A stretch of 64,000 nt of DNA from Oreohelix idahoensis (Eukaryota > Mollusca > Gastropoda > Stylommatophora > Oreohelicidae): the NCBI GenBank assembly GCA_024509875.1, contig JAMPIV010011356.1:398767-462766 (forward strand), given 5' to 3'. Shown here piece after piece: positions 9,920 through 23,431 of the stretch. Position 1 is the first letter of the stretch, and the number at the start of each line of letters is the position of its first letter. The translations under genes were made by a program, and so were the position numbers. The notes under the pieces were generated by a model. That model saw nothing but the letters and a program-made list of their open reading frames with translations. It ran no database searches and had not been told where the DNA came from.

Positions 9920-11693
9920 TATGGCAGGGTCTGAGCTAATATGAAGTGTTAGGAGAGGGGGAGATACCGGTGCTATTTCGGGTTTGCGAAATAGCGTGCA
10001 TCCTTTGTCTGTTTAAGATATATCTACCCGAGGGAGTTTTAGAATGGTCATTCATACTCTTAAATCTGCAGTAGACAGATCACTCGTTCTAGGAAATATC
10101 TTGTATATTGTAAAAGCTCTGAGTTTCTTGGCAACATTTTGCCGAGTTCTAGACTACCATTATATTGAAGGATTCTATTCTCGTGGTATTTAATCTGTAG
10201 TTCTGAGTGGAGGTAAATATTAGATATCTAGTATTATTTGTGAGGGATTAAGGGTTAATCGCCGATTTATTTCATTAGTTTCTTTTGTGCAGTAGGACTG
10301 ATTTTTAAGTCTGTTATATTCTCTAGCTGACGTCTTTCAGTGGAAAGCAGTATAAGTTATAATTTCTACCTTAAAAACTCATGCAGCTATAAATAAATTT
10401 AATTTAACTGCTAATAACCCGTTGTGAATATTTCAATTAAATTATCAATGCCCGATTCATCATTGAGTATTGACGAAATACATCTGTATTTCTAATTCAT
10501 GATGATTGATTTTATGAATATAACTTATTTCACGGGAAGTTTTAAACGATAAGTCAAGCTCTCCGCTTGCAGTTTATAATGTAAGTTATAACCGGAGTAC
10601 ATAGTATGTATAGTATTTGATATGTTGTTTTTCTTTATACAGTGAAAACTGGGGGTGACCCAACTTTGCCAGCGTTGAGTACACGAGAAATATCTGTGAA
10701 GAACTAAAACATTTTCCTTAAAGACTTGGTGTTAACCTTTACAAGAACTTTAAGATTTTAATGAAATAACTGCGCCTACCGAGCCAGATTAAATTTTTCC
10801 TGATAAAACATCAAGTACTTGTCAGCCTTGGAGCGAGTAAAATATTACAAGTAATTAACATTCCGACGATTTTGAAACCTTGTGGTGTGACCCAGAATTT
10901 TACCTTTGATCGAAGGTACAAACCTGCCAATTTTTCCTAAGTAGTGGAAACCTCGTGATTCTGACACTGTAAGCCCGTTTAAACTTTCTTACCCAAACTG
11001 ATTCAAGTGACCTTAACAGTAATCTTAAAATAAACTGGTGAAGTGAATGCTCCCCGGAGCAGTGGAAGAAACCTGTATCTGCAGAGCTGGGATTCTCTTT
11101 ATCCAAAGAATACAGATTCACTGTAGAGAAGTGTCCTAAAGTTTGCGCCAGACGGCGAACAACAGCACGATTGTAGGTAAGAATGTATGACAGGGATCCC
11201 TGATGACTGAATCGAGTGAATGCAGGACTGAGCGATTCCTTTATTGTGGTATTTTGGCACCCAATTTTTCTTGCTGTCTTAAATTTCTTTATGCAAGTTT
11301 TGTTACTAACATATATTTTTCCTTAGGATAGAGCAGAGTATCCAAGTCTGTTCGTACCTTTCAAGGGAAGACTTAGACTAAAGCATATGTATCCGTGACT
11401 GTTTGGGCTATCACTTTTCTTCTAACAGTACTGTGGGCTATTCATCGAGGGGGAAGGATCATACCAATGGGTCTATCATTCTTGTAGCATTTTTATTGAC
11501 TTTATGACTATTTGTATATGCTTTGATGTAATTTTATGTGTTGTGATGGAATTTTCTGATAATTAAAAATTCCCTTGAACTTAATCAGTGTGTCGGGTCA
11601 GCTCGTTCCAAAATATCTATATAATCATTGTTATAGTTTTCCCACGTGTGTGCGTCTACATGTCGTCAATTGTGTGTGTGTGCACGTGAGTGG

Positions 11694-11768
<75 letters not shown>

Positions 11769-11981
11769 CAATAGACTGTCTGACTCCTCTAGATCTGTTG
11801 TAGAAGATAGGCTAAAAGAGAGAAAAGATTCTCGATTTCAGAGACAGCCTCTATTGACTTCTACCATCTCACTCGTGGAAATCTATTTCTACTATTATCT
11901 CTCACTGTGGTTATCACTCATTCTAATCTATTCAGAAGGGACCAACCCAAGTCTTAATTCCCCTATCAAGAATCTACGACA
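9920..11981 (+). repeat. Family-G 3' LTR, second part (copy A)
   Basis: This continues the LTR broken at 849. It matches the reverse complement of the solo LTR at 32210-34690 and of copy C at 54192-56200, including the end TCTACGACA at 11973-11981, which is the reverse complement of TGTCGTAGA at 32210 and 54192. It contains a (TA)n tract at 11696-11763 that is shorter in the other copies. It lacks the SINE present in copy B: the empty site is near 11325. The LTR ends inside LINE sequence, so the whole element was inserted into a LINE. Confidence 0.85.
11696..11763. repeat. (TA)n microsatellite in LTR copy A
   Basis: About 34 uninterrupted TA units. Copies B (about 32430-32450) and C (about 54418-54432) have much shorter tracts at the same LTR position, so it expanded after the LTR copies separated. 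Confidence 0.9.
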
Positions 11982-12255
11982 ATGGAGAACAATAGAAATC
12001 AAACCCAACACGAAAATAAGAATCTTCAACTCAAATGTGAAGTCAGTCCTATTGTATGGCTCTGAGACATGGAGAACAACAAAAACAACAACCAAAAAGC
12101 TACAGACTTTTATAAACGGGTGCTTGCGTAGAATAGAACTGAAATGGTGTGACAAAGTCACAAATGTGGAATTGATGACAAGAACCAGACAAGCGCCAGT
12201 GGAACAAGGGTTGAGAAGAAGACGCTGGCGATGGATAGTGTCGTGGTTGAGTTAG
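11982..12255 (+). pseudogene. RTE-like LINE fragment (RT C-terminal region)
   Basis: It encodes NTKIRIFNSNVKSVLLYGSE, WRTTKTTTKKLQTFINGC and RRRRWRWI in order. This is nearly the same protein as residues of the minus-strand LINE around 25440-25700. It starts right at the end of the family-G LTR and stops at a frameshifted position near 12240, without the LINE 3' tail. It is a truncated copy into which the LTR element jumped. Confidence 0.8.
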
Positions 12256-12540
12256 AGTGTAGAGTATTTGTCGAGTTGGACAACTGTAGTGAAATCGACA
12301 AGAGATAGTGGACTGACAGAGTTATAGATTACACTTTGGATAAGGTGTAAATAGGAGATGGACTTGAGACAACCTGGAAGAAGATTTACCAAAATGATCT
12401 CTCTCTCCAAGCTGAAAGCAAAGCATCAAATTAGACAACCCATTCCTCCCATAGATCACTTCATGTAGATAAGAACTATCAAATTTGAGAGTAATATGTG
12501 AAGATATCTATGATAAATTGTCAATAGTGGTACAGTTCTG
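12256..12540. other. Unassigned sequence
   Basis: Ordinary base composition, no open frame of interest, and no match to other repeats in the window that I could see. Confidence 0.5.
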
Positions 12541-15500
12541 TCCTCTATCGTAGCCTTATTACTCTTTGTCCGATCATTTGCCCCCGCGAATCCCGACCCT
12601 CGCACAGTGACCTTATTAATTACATCAATTTGTCACGCTTCAGTGCTAACCATCTATATTCCCCATAATCGTCCCGCCCTGATAATCTCCAGACGCATTT
12701 TTTACTGCCCTCTCTCCCTCCTCTGAGTGCCACCTAGAGCCATATGTGTCATAATAGACTCATGCATCATAATCTCACCACTCCACACACTGATGATGTG
12801 GCGCACTAAGTTCCGCTCCCCTCAGCCCACCAGCTGCACCCCACCCCACTTCCTTCATCGTGACGCACCCCGAGAGATATGTAAGAGTCGCACAGCAGGT
12901 GCCGCATAACAGCCATGCGTTCATGTTTATGTGTCATCCTCCAGCACTCCGACATACATATATGGTTGATTACCATGCTGAGTCCGCCTGTGAACCAGCC
13001 TCCTGTACCCCAGCAATGTCCCATCATTCGCCGACGTAGTACTCTCAAGAATTCAGTATTTGTGCCATACATCTCCTCCTAGCAGAGAGACAGATAGTTG
13101 CAAATTAGTCTCGAGTCGCTATATCCTTACCCACAGAATAGGTACCCCCGGATCTGACCTTACGCACCACTTTGTCTCCAGTAATATCTCAGTTCTCTCT
13201 GTCTCCCGAGAGCCCATATTTCCCATCATCCCCCCCTACACCACCCCTGTAGTTGTGTGTTCATCCCCTCCAATCTCACCCAAAACACAATAATACCAAT
13301 ACAACCGAAGAATCATGTTTCTAAACAACAATAAAGGGTCACTCCGGGCCATCTTATCGCAACTTGGCCTTTCAATTTTATAGCTCATAGCATAAGTGTC
13401 ATGGGTTAATACGTAATCCTAACCACCATTAGACTCCACTAAAGATCATTGAAATACAAAAAACGGATGCGGCTATATACAAAAAAAACAACAAACAACT
13501 AAACAACCAAAGACGCGCAGATTGAGTAATGACTAATCAATAAACAAGCAATGCATTCCATGTAGCTTCTCTCTTCTCATTTTCTCTCCTGCCTATGTGG
13601 GTAAAATTCACACAAAAAAAAACCTGACAAACACACAACTCAACGCCTCAGTCAGCCGTAAACTACCATGACAGAACTCCACAGATGACATCAACCGCTG
13701 AACTTAACCAACTACACAAACCATCTGTCAATAACAGGCCGCACGTCCCAACGTATTGAGCACTAAAAAAAACAATGACCCCCCAACCTCAGCAGTCAAA
13801 CCCCAGACATACCCTACTTGGTCGAGTTTGATGAGTTCACGCGCAGGGCATTTAAAAAAGAAGTGGCCTGTAGTTTCTCTCATAGTGCCTATAACAGCAG
13901 CCCACCAAACATGATCGAGACACGCTTGATGAAGTTGCCGCACCTGGGCTTATGACTAGTGAGGATACTCATGTTGCTGTTTAAAACCTCGAGAGTTAAA
14001 TATAGATTTAGATTACTAAGCTAGCCTTCATTTCCGGTGCTAGAGGTGATGATTTATCCGCATTCCTGGCTCTGACATGACTTACAAGGAATTCCTATCC
14101 CCACCAAGAGTACACGCCCCACTCAAGTGACAAGTCCTCATAATGATCGGTTTTATATCACTTTAATACACAGGGAGTTAAGACGCATAATGGTTCGTCC
14201 TGTATTTAATCCAGTTTGTGTAGCACCTCGTCTGCGTATCAACGATTAGCATCAGACTCTTTGGCAATGAGCCCCTATCACAACATTGAGAGCTGGTGTG
14301 TCGGTGTCTAAACGTGATCAATATCCCCACAGGGGCTTTTATAATCTCAATAACTGTCGTATACTAGACGGTCACAACCATGCATATTTTCATTCAGTAT
14401 ATGTGCGATTTCAATGAAACAAATGTTTATCAAATTCGCAATTTCAAGTGAATCGCACTCATAGAACTGGTTTCCAAAGTCCACAAATGGAACAATCTAC
14501 AGCGGCTACAATGTGAGAAAACCAAAAATTTTGCGCTGAATAATTAAACTACTTAGAAACTAATAGCATGTTTTCAACATTTACGTAAACAAGCATTAAA
14601 AAACCAATTCAATGCCGATAGTAAAACAACTATCTTTTTACTGCATCCCCATCCGGAATCTCGCGGCCTTCTAAATTCAGTACAATAATGTTGTACTCAT
14701 ACCTAATTCACTGCAAAACAAACCAGTACATCCTCTCAACAATTCTCGTCATCTCCGATCCCTGTCCCCACATCGCCTTACACAGAACTCCTCGATTTAT
14801 CTACTCACAACCCATTATGCTCACAAAACCAACCTCTGGCCTCGTGGATAGGAGGGGGGGCTAGGCCTAGCTAAATATCACGCCACACTGCTAGTTACTA
14901 GAGTAAATGCTACACCTAATCCGACGTCTTATCCTGGTTAATAGTGGTCCTAAATTTTCATAGCAGTTTATTTTTTCGCCCCCCCGATCACACCATTTTT
15001 TTTTTTACCCGCCAAACAGCCGCCATTTTTTTTTTTTTCTTTTTTTTTTTTTTTTGCATGTTTCTGTATTCTCTTCATCCAAAATTTCACCAATGAAGAA
15101 GCCCCAGACCAAACACTGACTCCTCCTGTGGATATGTTCCCTAAGTACACTGCCCCCTCGTTCATTCGATACGATGTATTTTACTGATATCCAACTAATA
15201 TACCACTTATGCCTATTTACACGTGCCGGCATCTGTGCAGATTGAGGCAGTTTTTTTAGGTGGTCTGAAGATAGAAATCTTATCTTTCAAATCATATTTT
15301 CACTTAATGTCCGAAAGACAGTATCTTTCACTTTTTCATGTCTTCTTTCCACTCCACCCCTTCACTATCCTTTTCTCTCCCCTTAACTCACGAAAAATCT
15401 CGCTCTAGCCAACCTTCCCTTTTTCTCCTTCTCTCACCACACCCTACTTTTTCCTCCATCTAACTCTCACTACCCCCTAACCTTCCCCCTCCCTCCTTCC

Positions 15501-18500
15501 ACCTTGCAACGCTCGTTTGAACCTTCTCGCTTGTGTGACCCTCTAATCCACTAGTATCACCCATATTCAGCAGTCTCCTCTCCCGCCGTTTTCTGTCTCA
15601 CTCACTCTCTCTCTCCTCACAGTACAACACACATTAACCATGTACAGGACTACCACAAGTACTCCATAGATCCATCACCCTGTATGATCAGATCATAGAG
15701 AGAGAGATATACTATGAGACGCATCTACCCATGTAACTCTAATATCACTACTATGAGACTGTATCATCCCTGATATCTGATATGTATGTTGTACTATAAG
15801 CCATGCATATAGACTATGATCACTGATGTGTGTTGAATAGTCTCTCCAGTCATCACCCCGTTTGATGTGAATATAACATGTAGAATCCCTCATCTATGCG
15901 CAATAAAGTAAAGATACTAGATTCATCATTCCACAGATAGCTCGCATCGAGTATCTCATGATAGGTGCAGAGAACACACCTGATCAGATCTGGCTTTTCT
16001 TATTCGCCCAACATTTATATGGCACTATAATTAATCAAGAGAATTGTGCACATTGTGTGAGCCCCTACCCCACAAATAGAGAGTGCACCCCCTATGTGTA
16101 ATTATTACCCAAAACCACTCCTATACCCATGTCCACATTGTACGTTTGGGAAACTGTTAAACTACTTGTTTCCTAAGGGCCTCATCCCTGACATAACTAA
16201 CCGCAAATAGTAAACCTATCCAGACCCCCCCCCCCCTAAACACCTAACTAATCAAATCCACCCACACTCACCACAATCATCCCCTACCTAATCCGTACCC
16301 CCCAACCTTAATCCCCCGTACCCCAACTAACACCACTACCAAATTAGCCAAATCACTAACCTCCACAAAGTAAACCCTACCACACTAGATGATCAAATAC
16401 CACTCACATGTCCAATCAAACAAACTCAATGCAGGACATACATCTCACATTGATTGACTCCTATCCAACTGTGTCTGTCTCCCATAATGTCATACCCGCC
16501 ATTGACATTAGTGTCTCGACTCTGTCGACTCATTTTGTGTTGTGTGTGTGTGTCGTGTCGCGCCGTGTGCTAAAAGCGCTGTGTCCTGGTCATCATATAT
16601 GCTATCATGTCGTCCGTGTTAGTATGTACTGCTCCCTGTGTCGTATATCATCGTGCTGTGTGTATCTATATGTGTGTCGGCGCGCATATCATGAGCTGTG
16701 AAATCCCAGCTACTAGTGTCTACTCCTAACGCTGCTGTCCCCCGACTAATCTGTGCACGTACTAGCAACCCACAGCTCACTTTGGACTACGAACACGTTA
16801 CCCCTACCTAAACACACAACACCACTATCACTTTATGCGATATACTCTGATCCTACTATATACCCTTATCAAGAGGGATCCCTAATATATATATCTATAT
16901 ACGCTATATATATATTATATCCCATATTTTTATTTATGACCCTATATCCACAGCCATATCCTTTATATATATATCCATATTCATAATATATTATTATATA
17001 TACCCCTTTATATACCCTATTACCCTCCAATATATATATTTATATATAAACACAATCCATTGGCCCAGAACAAGCATTGATCCGCACTACCTACATCTCG
17101 ACCCCCCGAATCAATCCCTGGCACACCCCCTCTGTCAGAAAACACTCATGACCACATCTGCTCCCCCCTGGACTCAGAAATTCGCATGCCCTTCCACTCT
17201 ATCCGCCCCCTCCAACAATCCCGTAAGAGATCCTCCCCGCTCCCCTCACCACACTAGGCTGTAATCTTGATCTCCCCAGCCAGTCCACTCCCCGACCCTC
17301 ACTACCGCATAGGAAAACGACGAGACCGGGCGCACCCCCCTATATCCGGTCCCCCCCACTGGCTCCTACAGATTGCCCATTACCTCCCCAACTGGAAAAG
17401 AATCACTTAATCCCCACCTCTAAAATTAATGTTAGGAATTAAAAAAAACCTAACTAAATGGCATACGTTCCCTGAAAATCATGGGTCACAGACGTTATAA
17501 AAAATCCCCCCCGGACAGTTCACAACCTCCCTAATAGATAATTGCCACATGTCCCTGTTTAGAAGCCAGTCACTCCACGCTCCTCAGTACGCTATAGCTT
17601 GAAGTTTGGTCTCAATCAGACTATTCCCACGTCCCCCCTATGTCTATCCCACCCCCCCCCCACTAGCCGGCGCGGACGCCCGTGCTTGCTTGCGGGCATT
17701 CCCCGGCTCATCGTAGCTGGTGGGGAGGCCCCCATATTCGTTCTTCAGTGTACACAATACGGCTACCTTCGATCTCGGGCGGGCAGCGAACCGAGTCTGA
17801 GAGGGGGGGCGAAGGTTATGTGCTTGGGTTAACCGATGAGCAACGCAGTCCCGGTCCGGCACTTCTACTGTAGGCTACAAAGTCGCGAAACCCAGCCTCC
17901 CACTATCGCTGCCCCCCTGTATATACCAGTCCCGTGCTCGTTACTACGTGTCTAACTGCCTCGGAACTTTCCGATGCATCCGCCCCTCGTGATAAGCCGC
18001 CCTCTCGCTAAACAGCCCTATATCTATGAGTGTAGCAGTATAGTCATGACGATCATTCGTCGGTGAACCCTATATACCTGTTTGTTTCTATTCGAAAAGG
18101 TAGTCTCTACTCGTCGTACTATTGCTCTTAGTAATCCCCATCATTTATGTGCGTAGAGTTCTGTGCGTATATACTGTCACCCAGCTGCTCCCCATACCGC
18201 CTAAACTGCACACTGCAGCTGTCGCCTATCATGTGTCGTATTACTCGCCTGTCCGCGCGTCGATGTGTACGTAAGTCCGTGTCGAAATCTTGTGTCCGTG
18301 TCGTGTGGTGTGTGCGCCGCATGTGCCCTGCACCGAGATGTGTGTGTAGCTGTGTGTGTGTGTGTGCCGCGTGTCTGGCGCTGTGAAACTGAGTGCCTAT
18401 CTATACTATCACAATGTAAAGTCATGGTCGAAGCTGTCCCCCGAATGTGGGCTCACTGTGTTCATCCTGGCCCGGTGTGTGTGTACAGGGGGTATGCAGT

Positions 18501-20640
18501 GTGTGTGTCGTGCTCACGTGTCTCATGTCATGCCTCAAAGCTGGTGTGTGATGTAGACCCAGTGTGTCATATGCTAGCGGTAACCATGCTGATAGCTCCC
18601 GTGTCCCACAATCAGTGTATCAGAACCAGTGCGTGCTTGGTTCTCGGTATATATCATATAGATACTTCCCTTCACCAACATCCTGCCCACGCCTCCCCTC
18701 CCCCTCTCCTAATACATAGCACTGATACCTCTCTATGCTAGTGTAGCTCCATCTCTAACGCACCTCATCATATCGCGCTCCTCGCCTAAAACCGATATCT
18801 CTCTCTATCATATCTGACCACCCCCAACAATCACTCAGTCATTCCACTACGCCCATCGAAGCGGCCCTGCCCCTGATGCCCAATGCCCCCTCAAATAATA
18901 ACTAATCCGAAAATGTTGCACCGCGACAAAGCAACACGACCAGAATATGTACAAAGATGCTCATCCTGTGATAAATATGCTTAGCAACCGGCGTAGATCA
19001 AAATTCGGTGACCCGTCTCCCGCTGTGTAGATCTCGGAAACCATAAATGACGCCCGTAAGACTCCCGCAGTCGTCGTACCCTCAGAATATTTATGATAAA
19101 AATGCCTCCCCCCCCCCCCGCGGTGTATGACACTCCCCCCCCCTCGGCGCTCTGTAGTTCTTCCCCTTGTGCAACGCGAAGCTATCAATGTTCCTCCCCC
19201 TGCCGCACTTTTGTGCGTCTCACAAGCGGAAAGTTGAACCTCGCGCGTTGTGTCATGCACACCCCTGACTGTCTTGCTACATTTTAAGCTTCCGAGATAA
19301 TGACACACATAGAGAGACACATCTGCGCAGTGTGTGGGCCTTACATGAGAATTCTCCCCCCCTACAGAGATGATGAATCTCACTATTGACCCCCCCCCGC
19401 GACCCCAATAATATTCAGAGTTGACCCGCTGATTGTGTGAATCCCTCGCATTTTTATCCATAACCCCCCCCCCCATTGAACCCCCCTATGAGTGTAGCGT
19501 AGCGGTAGCACCTAGCACTCCCTCCCACCTCGTCCAGAGTTGAGAACGTCTTTGGGTCTATGTTGATGTTGACAGTATGTCGAACCACCCCATCTGGGGT
19601 GCGTGTATGCTGGTAGGGCGGGGGGAATACGATAAAGAACTCTGCTCCGCCGCATATACTGTGAGGTCCATATTAGGATACTTCGAAGTGTGCCCCCCCC
19701 CGTATGTCCGTGATAAGAGATTTGCACACGTGATATCTTTGACTCATCTTGGGCTCTGCCCCCCCCCCGTATGTGAGAAGAGAACCTATTGACTTGCGCT
19801 TGATAAGTTGTCATGCCCACACCTCTAGCAATAGTCGTGTAGGGGGGCGCCGGGGTTCTACAGATCCCGCAAATGCATTGCCCTTTTACGAATGTGAGGG
19901 CTTGGTTCAGAGTTAGCCGCGTCGCATATGCTAGCTATCGCGGACATTACCTCGCGATACTACAGCGCTAGATTGGGCATCTACTCAAGTCCCATGCTAA
20001 TATCGTGTATGCCTTCTCCACTCCCACCGACTGAAGGATCGTGTAGTCAAACATTTATGGATGTCCGCCAGAGCGTATCTAATGTAGGACGTCAAAGTCA
20101 TATCGCCGTATTGACTAGCCATCTAGATGTGTATAAACCCTCGTCATCGTAGTCACCCTGTCTATCGCCCCTGAGCACTATCGCTGTCCCAGCTGTGTGT
20201 ATGTCCCGGCATCTGTAGTCGTAATGTGACTCCCCGCTGATTTCATGTCCCCGATAGGGATGCATACGAATGTCTGTAGATGTACCCCTGAGTTGTCACC
20301 GTCCATGTATCGACCACCTGTACGTCTTGAACTATTGCCGCCTTGTCATGTATGTACTGTTCAGCGCTCCTGAATGTATCGTCTCGCTGTCTCCTTCAAA
20401 ATCCCCGTGTAAAATAAGCCGTCATCGCCTGACCTACAGTACCCTAACCCCAGGCCGTTACAACCTCCTTCCTAAGATACCCCCTACCTTCGACCCCGCA
20501 GCACCTATACACCTATACACCCCTTTACTATATACACCCATCTCCTACTTTCATCATACGTTTATATATTCTCGTCACGCCTATATCCCCTATCCCCATA
20601 TACTATGATTTAACGATAATCAATCGACAGAACAAAAACA
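12541..20640. other. Anomalous C-rich, G-poor tract without recognisable elements
   Basis: About 8.1 kb unlike the rest of the window. Long stretches of the plus strand are nearly free of G (for example 16210-16400). C homopolymers of 6-13 bases recur (16224, 17650, 19108, 19390, 19463, 19689, 19761). Decayed-looking microsatellites occur: TA-rich at about 16885-17056, GT-rich at about 16530-16680 and 18220-18560. There is a T-rich run at about 14995-15055. No open frame shows a protein motif, and none of the repeat families that dominate the rest of the window appears. It could be degraded satellite or low-accuracy assembly sequence; I cannot decide from sequence alone. Confidence 0.6.
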
Positions 20641-21391
20641 GCTTTTTATAGGTAGAGGCAGCAATACCATATGACGCCCATGTTAGAATCCATAAATGTT
20701 TACCAACATAAATTTGATAAGTACTATCCATTGACTGCAGAAATTAACGAACTAGGCTGTCGTACGCATGTAATCGTACTGATAATTGGTAGTTTGGGTC
20801 ATGTGCATGCAAAGTGTGTGAGTGGATTAATGTTGCTAGGGTTGCGGAAATTTGAAGCAAAGGTTTTATGTAAATATGTCAGTATCAGTGCAATTATAGG
20901 TTCTTACAGAATATGGAAACTTCGATGTAAAAAACACCCATGTTAAATTGCTGAAATGTTTTCCCCACCGTCTAATCTCAATTGTGCTCTGTCTACTATA
21001 CCAAACGACTATTGTATTTGATGCTATATTTAATATCTCACTCTACTAGCTGTCAAAGTTTTTTATGGCAAACAGAAATTCTGATAAAACCCCCATGTAA
21101 AAACAACCATATTGCTCTACTTGAATGGTATTCCACACACATTTTGTAAATTTCAATAATTCTCATTTTTTGGCAGGTTATACCATATCATTATATGCCA
21201 ATGTCTTTTAGAAAGCTTAACAAATTTTATGTATGTGTAACACAAAGGTTCGATGTAAAAACACCCACATATAACTACTTGAGACGTCTTCAACACTTTA
21301 TGTAAATTCTAATGATTCTCCTATATGCCATGTTGTATCTATTATATCATGTCTGTACATATTAATGTATTTTATGGAGAATAAAGATTCT
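20641..21391. repeat. Diverged tandem repeat, period about 165 bp
   Basis: Motifs of the type GATGTAAAAACACCCA occur at 20924, 21093 and 21252. Each is followed some 120 bp later by related stretches such as TTTTATGG...ATTCTGATA (21060, 21371). Three old copies of one unit are the simplest reading. No coding potential seen. Confidence 0.5.
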
Positions 21392-21392
21392 G

Positions 21393-21423
<31 letters not shown>

Positions 21424-21488
21424 TGTATGTATGTATGTATGTATGTATGTATGTATGTATGTATGTATGTATGTATGTATGTATGTAT
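21392..21488. repeat. (ATGT)n microsatellite
   Basis: About 24 pure tetranucleotide units, directly after the last diverged 165-bp repeat unit. Confidence 0.95.
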
Positions 21489-22200
21489 TTGTTATGGGTT
21501 AAGATAGAGCAAGAGATATAATTAATGTGCGACTAGCTTAAGGTTACCGCAGCAAGAGTTGTACCAAGAGTTGTACCAAGAGTTGTACCAAGAGCATTGT
21601 TTAAGTAATGGCAATTCATCTGATAAAATGTATGATGATGTTATGAAAGGTCAAGGTGACGGAAGACGTGTCAACAAAGGTGGTTAGTTATGGTAAATAA
21701 AAGTTGTTTGCTGAGAACGCAAGCTTGTTAGGGGATTGGGGGGGGGGGGGGGGGGGGAAGACAGAAACAAGTAATGAGGTCACGTAGAACAAAAGGTGAA
21801 AGGTCGACATGACGAAAAGTGATGAGTTTGAGTGTAGGTATAAGACATTTGACCTCGAAAACGGACCACGAATTTTGACCTTACAGAATGTCAAAGGAGC
21901 TGTGAGCTCACCTGTCAAGTTTTATTTCTTGAGGAGCGAATTGTGTACACAAAAAAACTTGTATTCTCGTTGATGGGTGAACCCAATGTGCTAACATGGT
22001 TGTGCAAGGGATAATGGAGCGTTGTAGTTGTGATATTCAAGTTATTGCGTGGAAGCCAAATCAGGTCTGATGTCATACATTATGTAACTTCGTCAGCTCA
22101 TGTAGAAACAAGGTTCCTATTAATCAAAGAACACAAAACACGTAATACGTCTTATCTACATTAAGTACGGATGAGACGAGACAAGAAAGAACTCTGTAAT
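21489..22200. other. Intergenic sequence with short repeats
   Basis: It contains three tandem copies of AAGAGTTGTACC (21554-21589) and a run of 20 G at 21738-21757. No gene recognised. Confidence 0.6.
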
Positions 22201-22273
22201 GGTGTGTGTGTGTGTGTGTGTGTGTGCGTGCGTGCGTGTGTGCGTGCGTGCGTGCGTGTGTGTGTGCGCGCGC

Positions 22274-22338
<65 letters not shown>
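22201..22338. repeat. (TG)n microsatellite with TGCG variants
   Basis: The left half is mixed TG and TGCG/CGTG units, the right half (from about 22275) pure TG. Cys/Val or His/Thr peptides read from it are artefacts. Confidence 0.95.
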
Positions 22339-22341
<3 letters not shown>

Positions 22342-22527
22342 AGTAAATCATTAGTTTGGTTTTTGGATCTAAGTACCATCATTATTGCACACGGACAACT
22401 CCATTATAACTCCGATCTCCTCCCTTAGATCACACAAGTATGATCTCAGCACAGTGTACGAACTCCGTAGTACCAGCGAAGATCTCAATGTGTGTGTTCA
22501 GGAATCATACATTCTATAACTATTTTT
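22339..22527. other. Unassigned sequence
   Basis: Unique-looking sequence between two simple repeats; nothing recognised. Confidence 0.4.
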
Positions 22528-22787
22528 GTGTCACCAAGAGCTGACGCTCAATGACAGTTGATCAAAGTCAACTATTTACGTGTCACCAAGAGCTGACGCT
22601 CAATGACAGTTGATCAAAGTCAACTATTTACGTGTCACCAAGAGCTGACGCTCAATGACAGTTGATCAAAGTCAACTATTTACGTGTCACCAAGAGCTGA
22701 CGCTCAATGACAGTTGATCAAAGTCAACTATTTACGTGTCACCAAGAGCTGACGCTCAATGACAGTTGATCAAAGTCAACTATTTAC
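22528..22787. repeat. 52-bp minisatellite, five perfect copies, two hairpins per unit
   Basis: Five identical 52-bp units begin at 22528, 22580, 22632, 22684 and 22736. Each unit contains two inverted repeats: GAGC-tgac-GCTC and AGTTGA-tcaaag-TCAACT. There are no unique spacers, so this is not a CRISPR array. Confidence 0.95.
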
Positions 22788-23100
22788 GTGCTGGTTACGT
22801 TTTTTTAATATTGTAACTTTTGTCAGGGCAGCGGCCGTATGAACTACTCTTTACAATTTCCAACTGTCATGGCATGTTTAACGTGAGAAATTTTCACACG
22901 GGTCCTCATATTTTGTCGTCCCAATCCGATAAGACTAGGCACCAGATGTCATAACCAGGAGGTCAAAGGGTATGACATCATTAGAAGGCACTGGTTCTGA
23001 AAAACATTTCCATTAAATATATTCCCTGTACTCGGAGCAGCCCGGACTCCATACTTCTGAGCCACTCATACCCTTAACGTCATAACTCGTCTGCCTTTAA
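22788..23100. other. Unassigned sequence
   Basis: Unique-looking sequence between the 52-bp array and the LINE-derived arrays; no frame or repeat recognised. Confidence 0.4.
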
Positions 23101-23111
23101 CGTCATAACTC

Positions 23112-23371
23112 ACGTCTGCTCTGTCCTGTGACGTCTGCTCTGTCCTGTGCCGTCTGCTCTGTCCTGTGCCGTCTGCTCTGTCCTGTGACGTCTACTCTGT
23201 CCTGTACCGTCTGCTCTGTCCTGTGACGTCTGCTCTGTCCTGTAACGTCTGCTCTGTCCTGTGACGTCTGCTCTGTCCTGTGACGTCTGCTCTGTCCTGT
23301 ACCGTCTGCTCTATCCTGTGACGTATGCTCTGTCCTGTGACGTCTGCTCTGTCCTGTGACGTCTGCTCTAT
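23112..23371. repeat. 19-bp minisatellite (about 14 units) at LINE 3' end
   Basis: Units of ACGTCTGCTCTGTCCTGTG with a few variants (accgtc, acgtat). On the minus strand the array follows directly after the LINE stretch ETEVKGIKKTWRQIEQ. Its first unit (TSQDR) sits where the other LINE has LEMMARDR, so it probably arose from LINE codons. Confidence 0.9.
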
Positions 23372-23431
23372 TTGTCTCCATGTCTTCTTTATCCCTTTTA
23401 CTTCGGTTTCCAGTTTTCTTGTTCACGGTCT

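Noticed and set aside
11575..12255. 226-codon frame
   Set aside because: It runs across LTR end, a TA microsatellite and a LINE fragment; a chance fusion of repeats.
18147..19476. Frames of 60-170 codons in the anomalous tract
   Set aside because: Low-complexity composition and homopolymer-driven; no protein motif.
22124..22428. Cys/Val-rich and His/Thr-rich peptides
   Set aside because: Translations of a TG microsatellite.
22528..22787. CRISPR-like array
   Set aside because: The repeats are contiguous with no unique spacers, no cas genes are present and the genome is eukaryotic.
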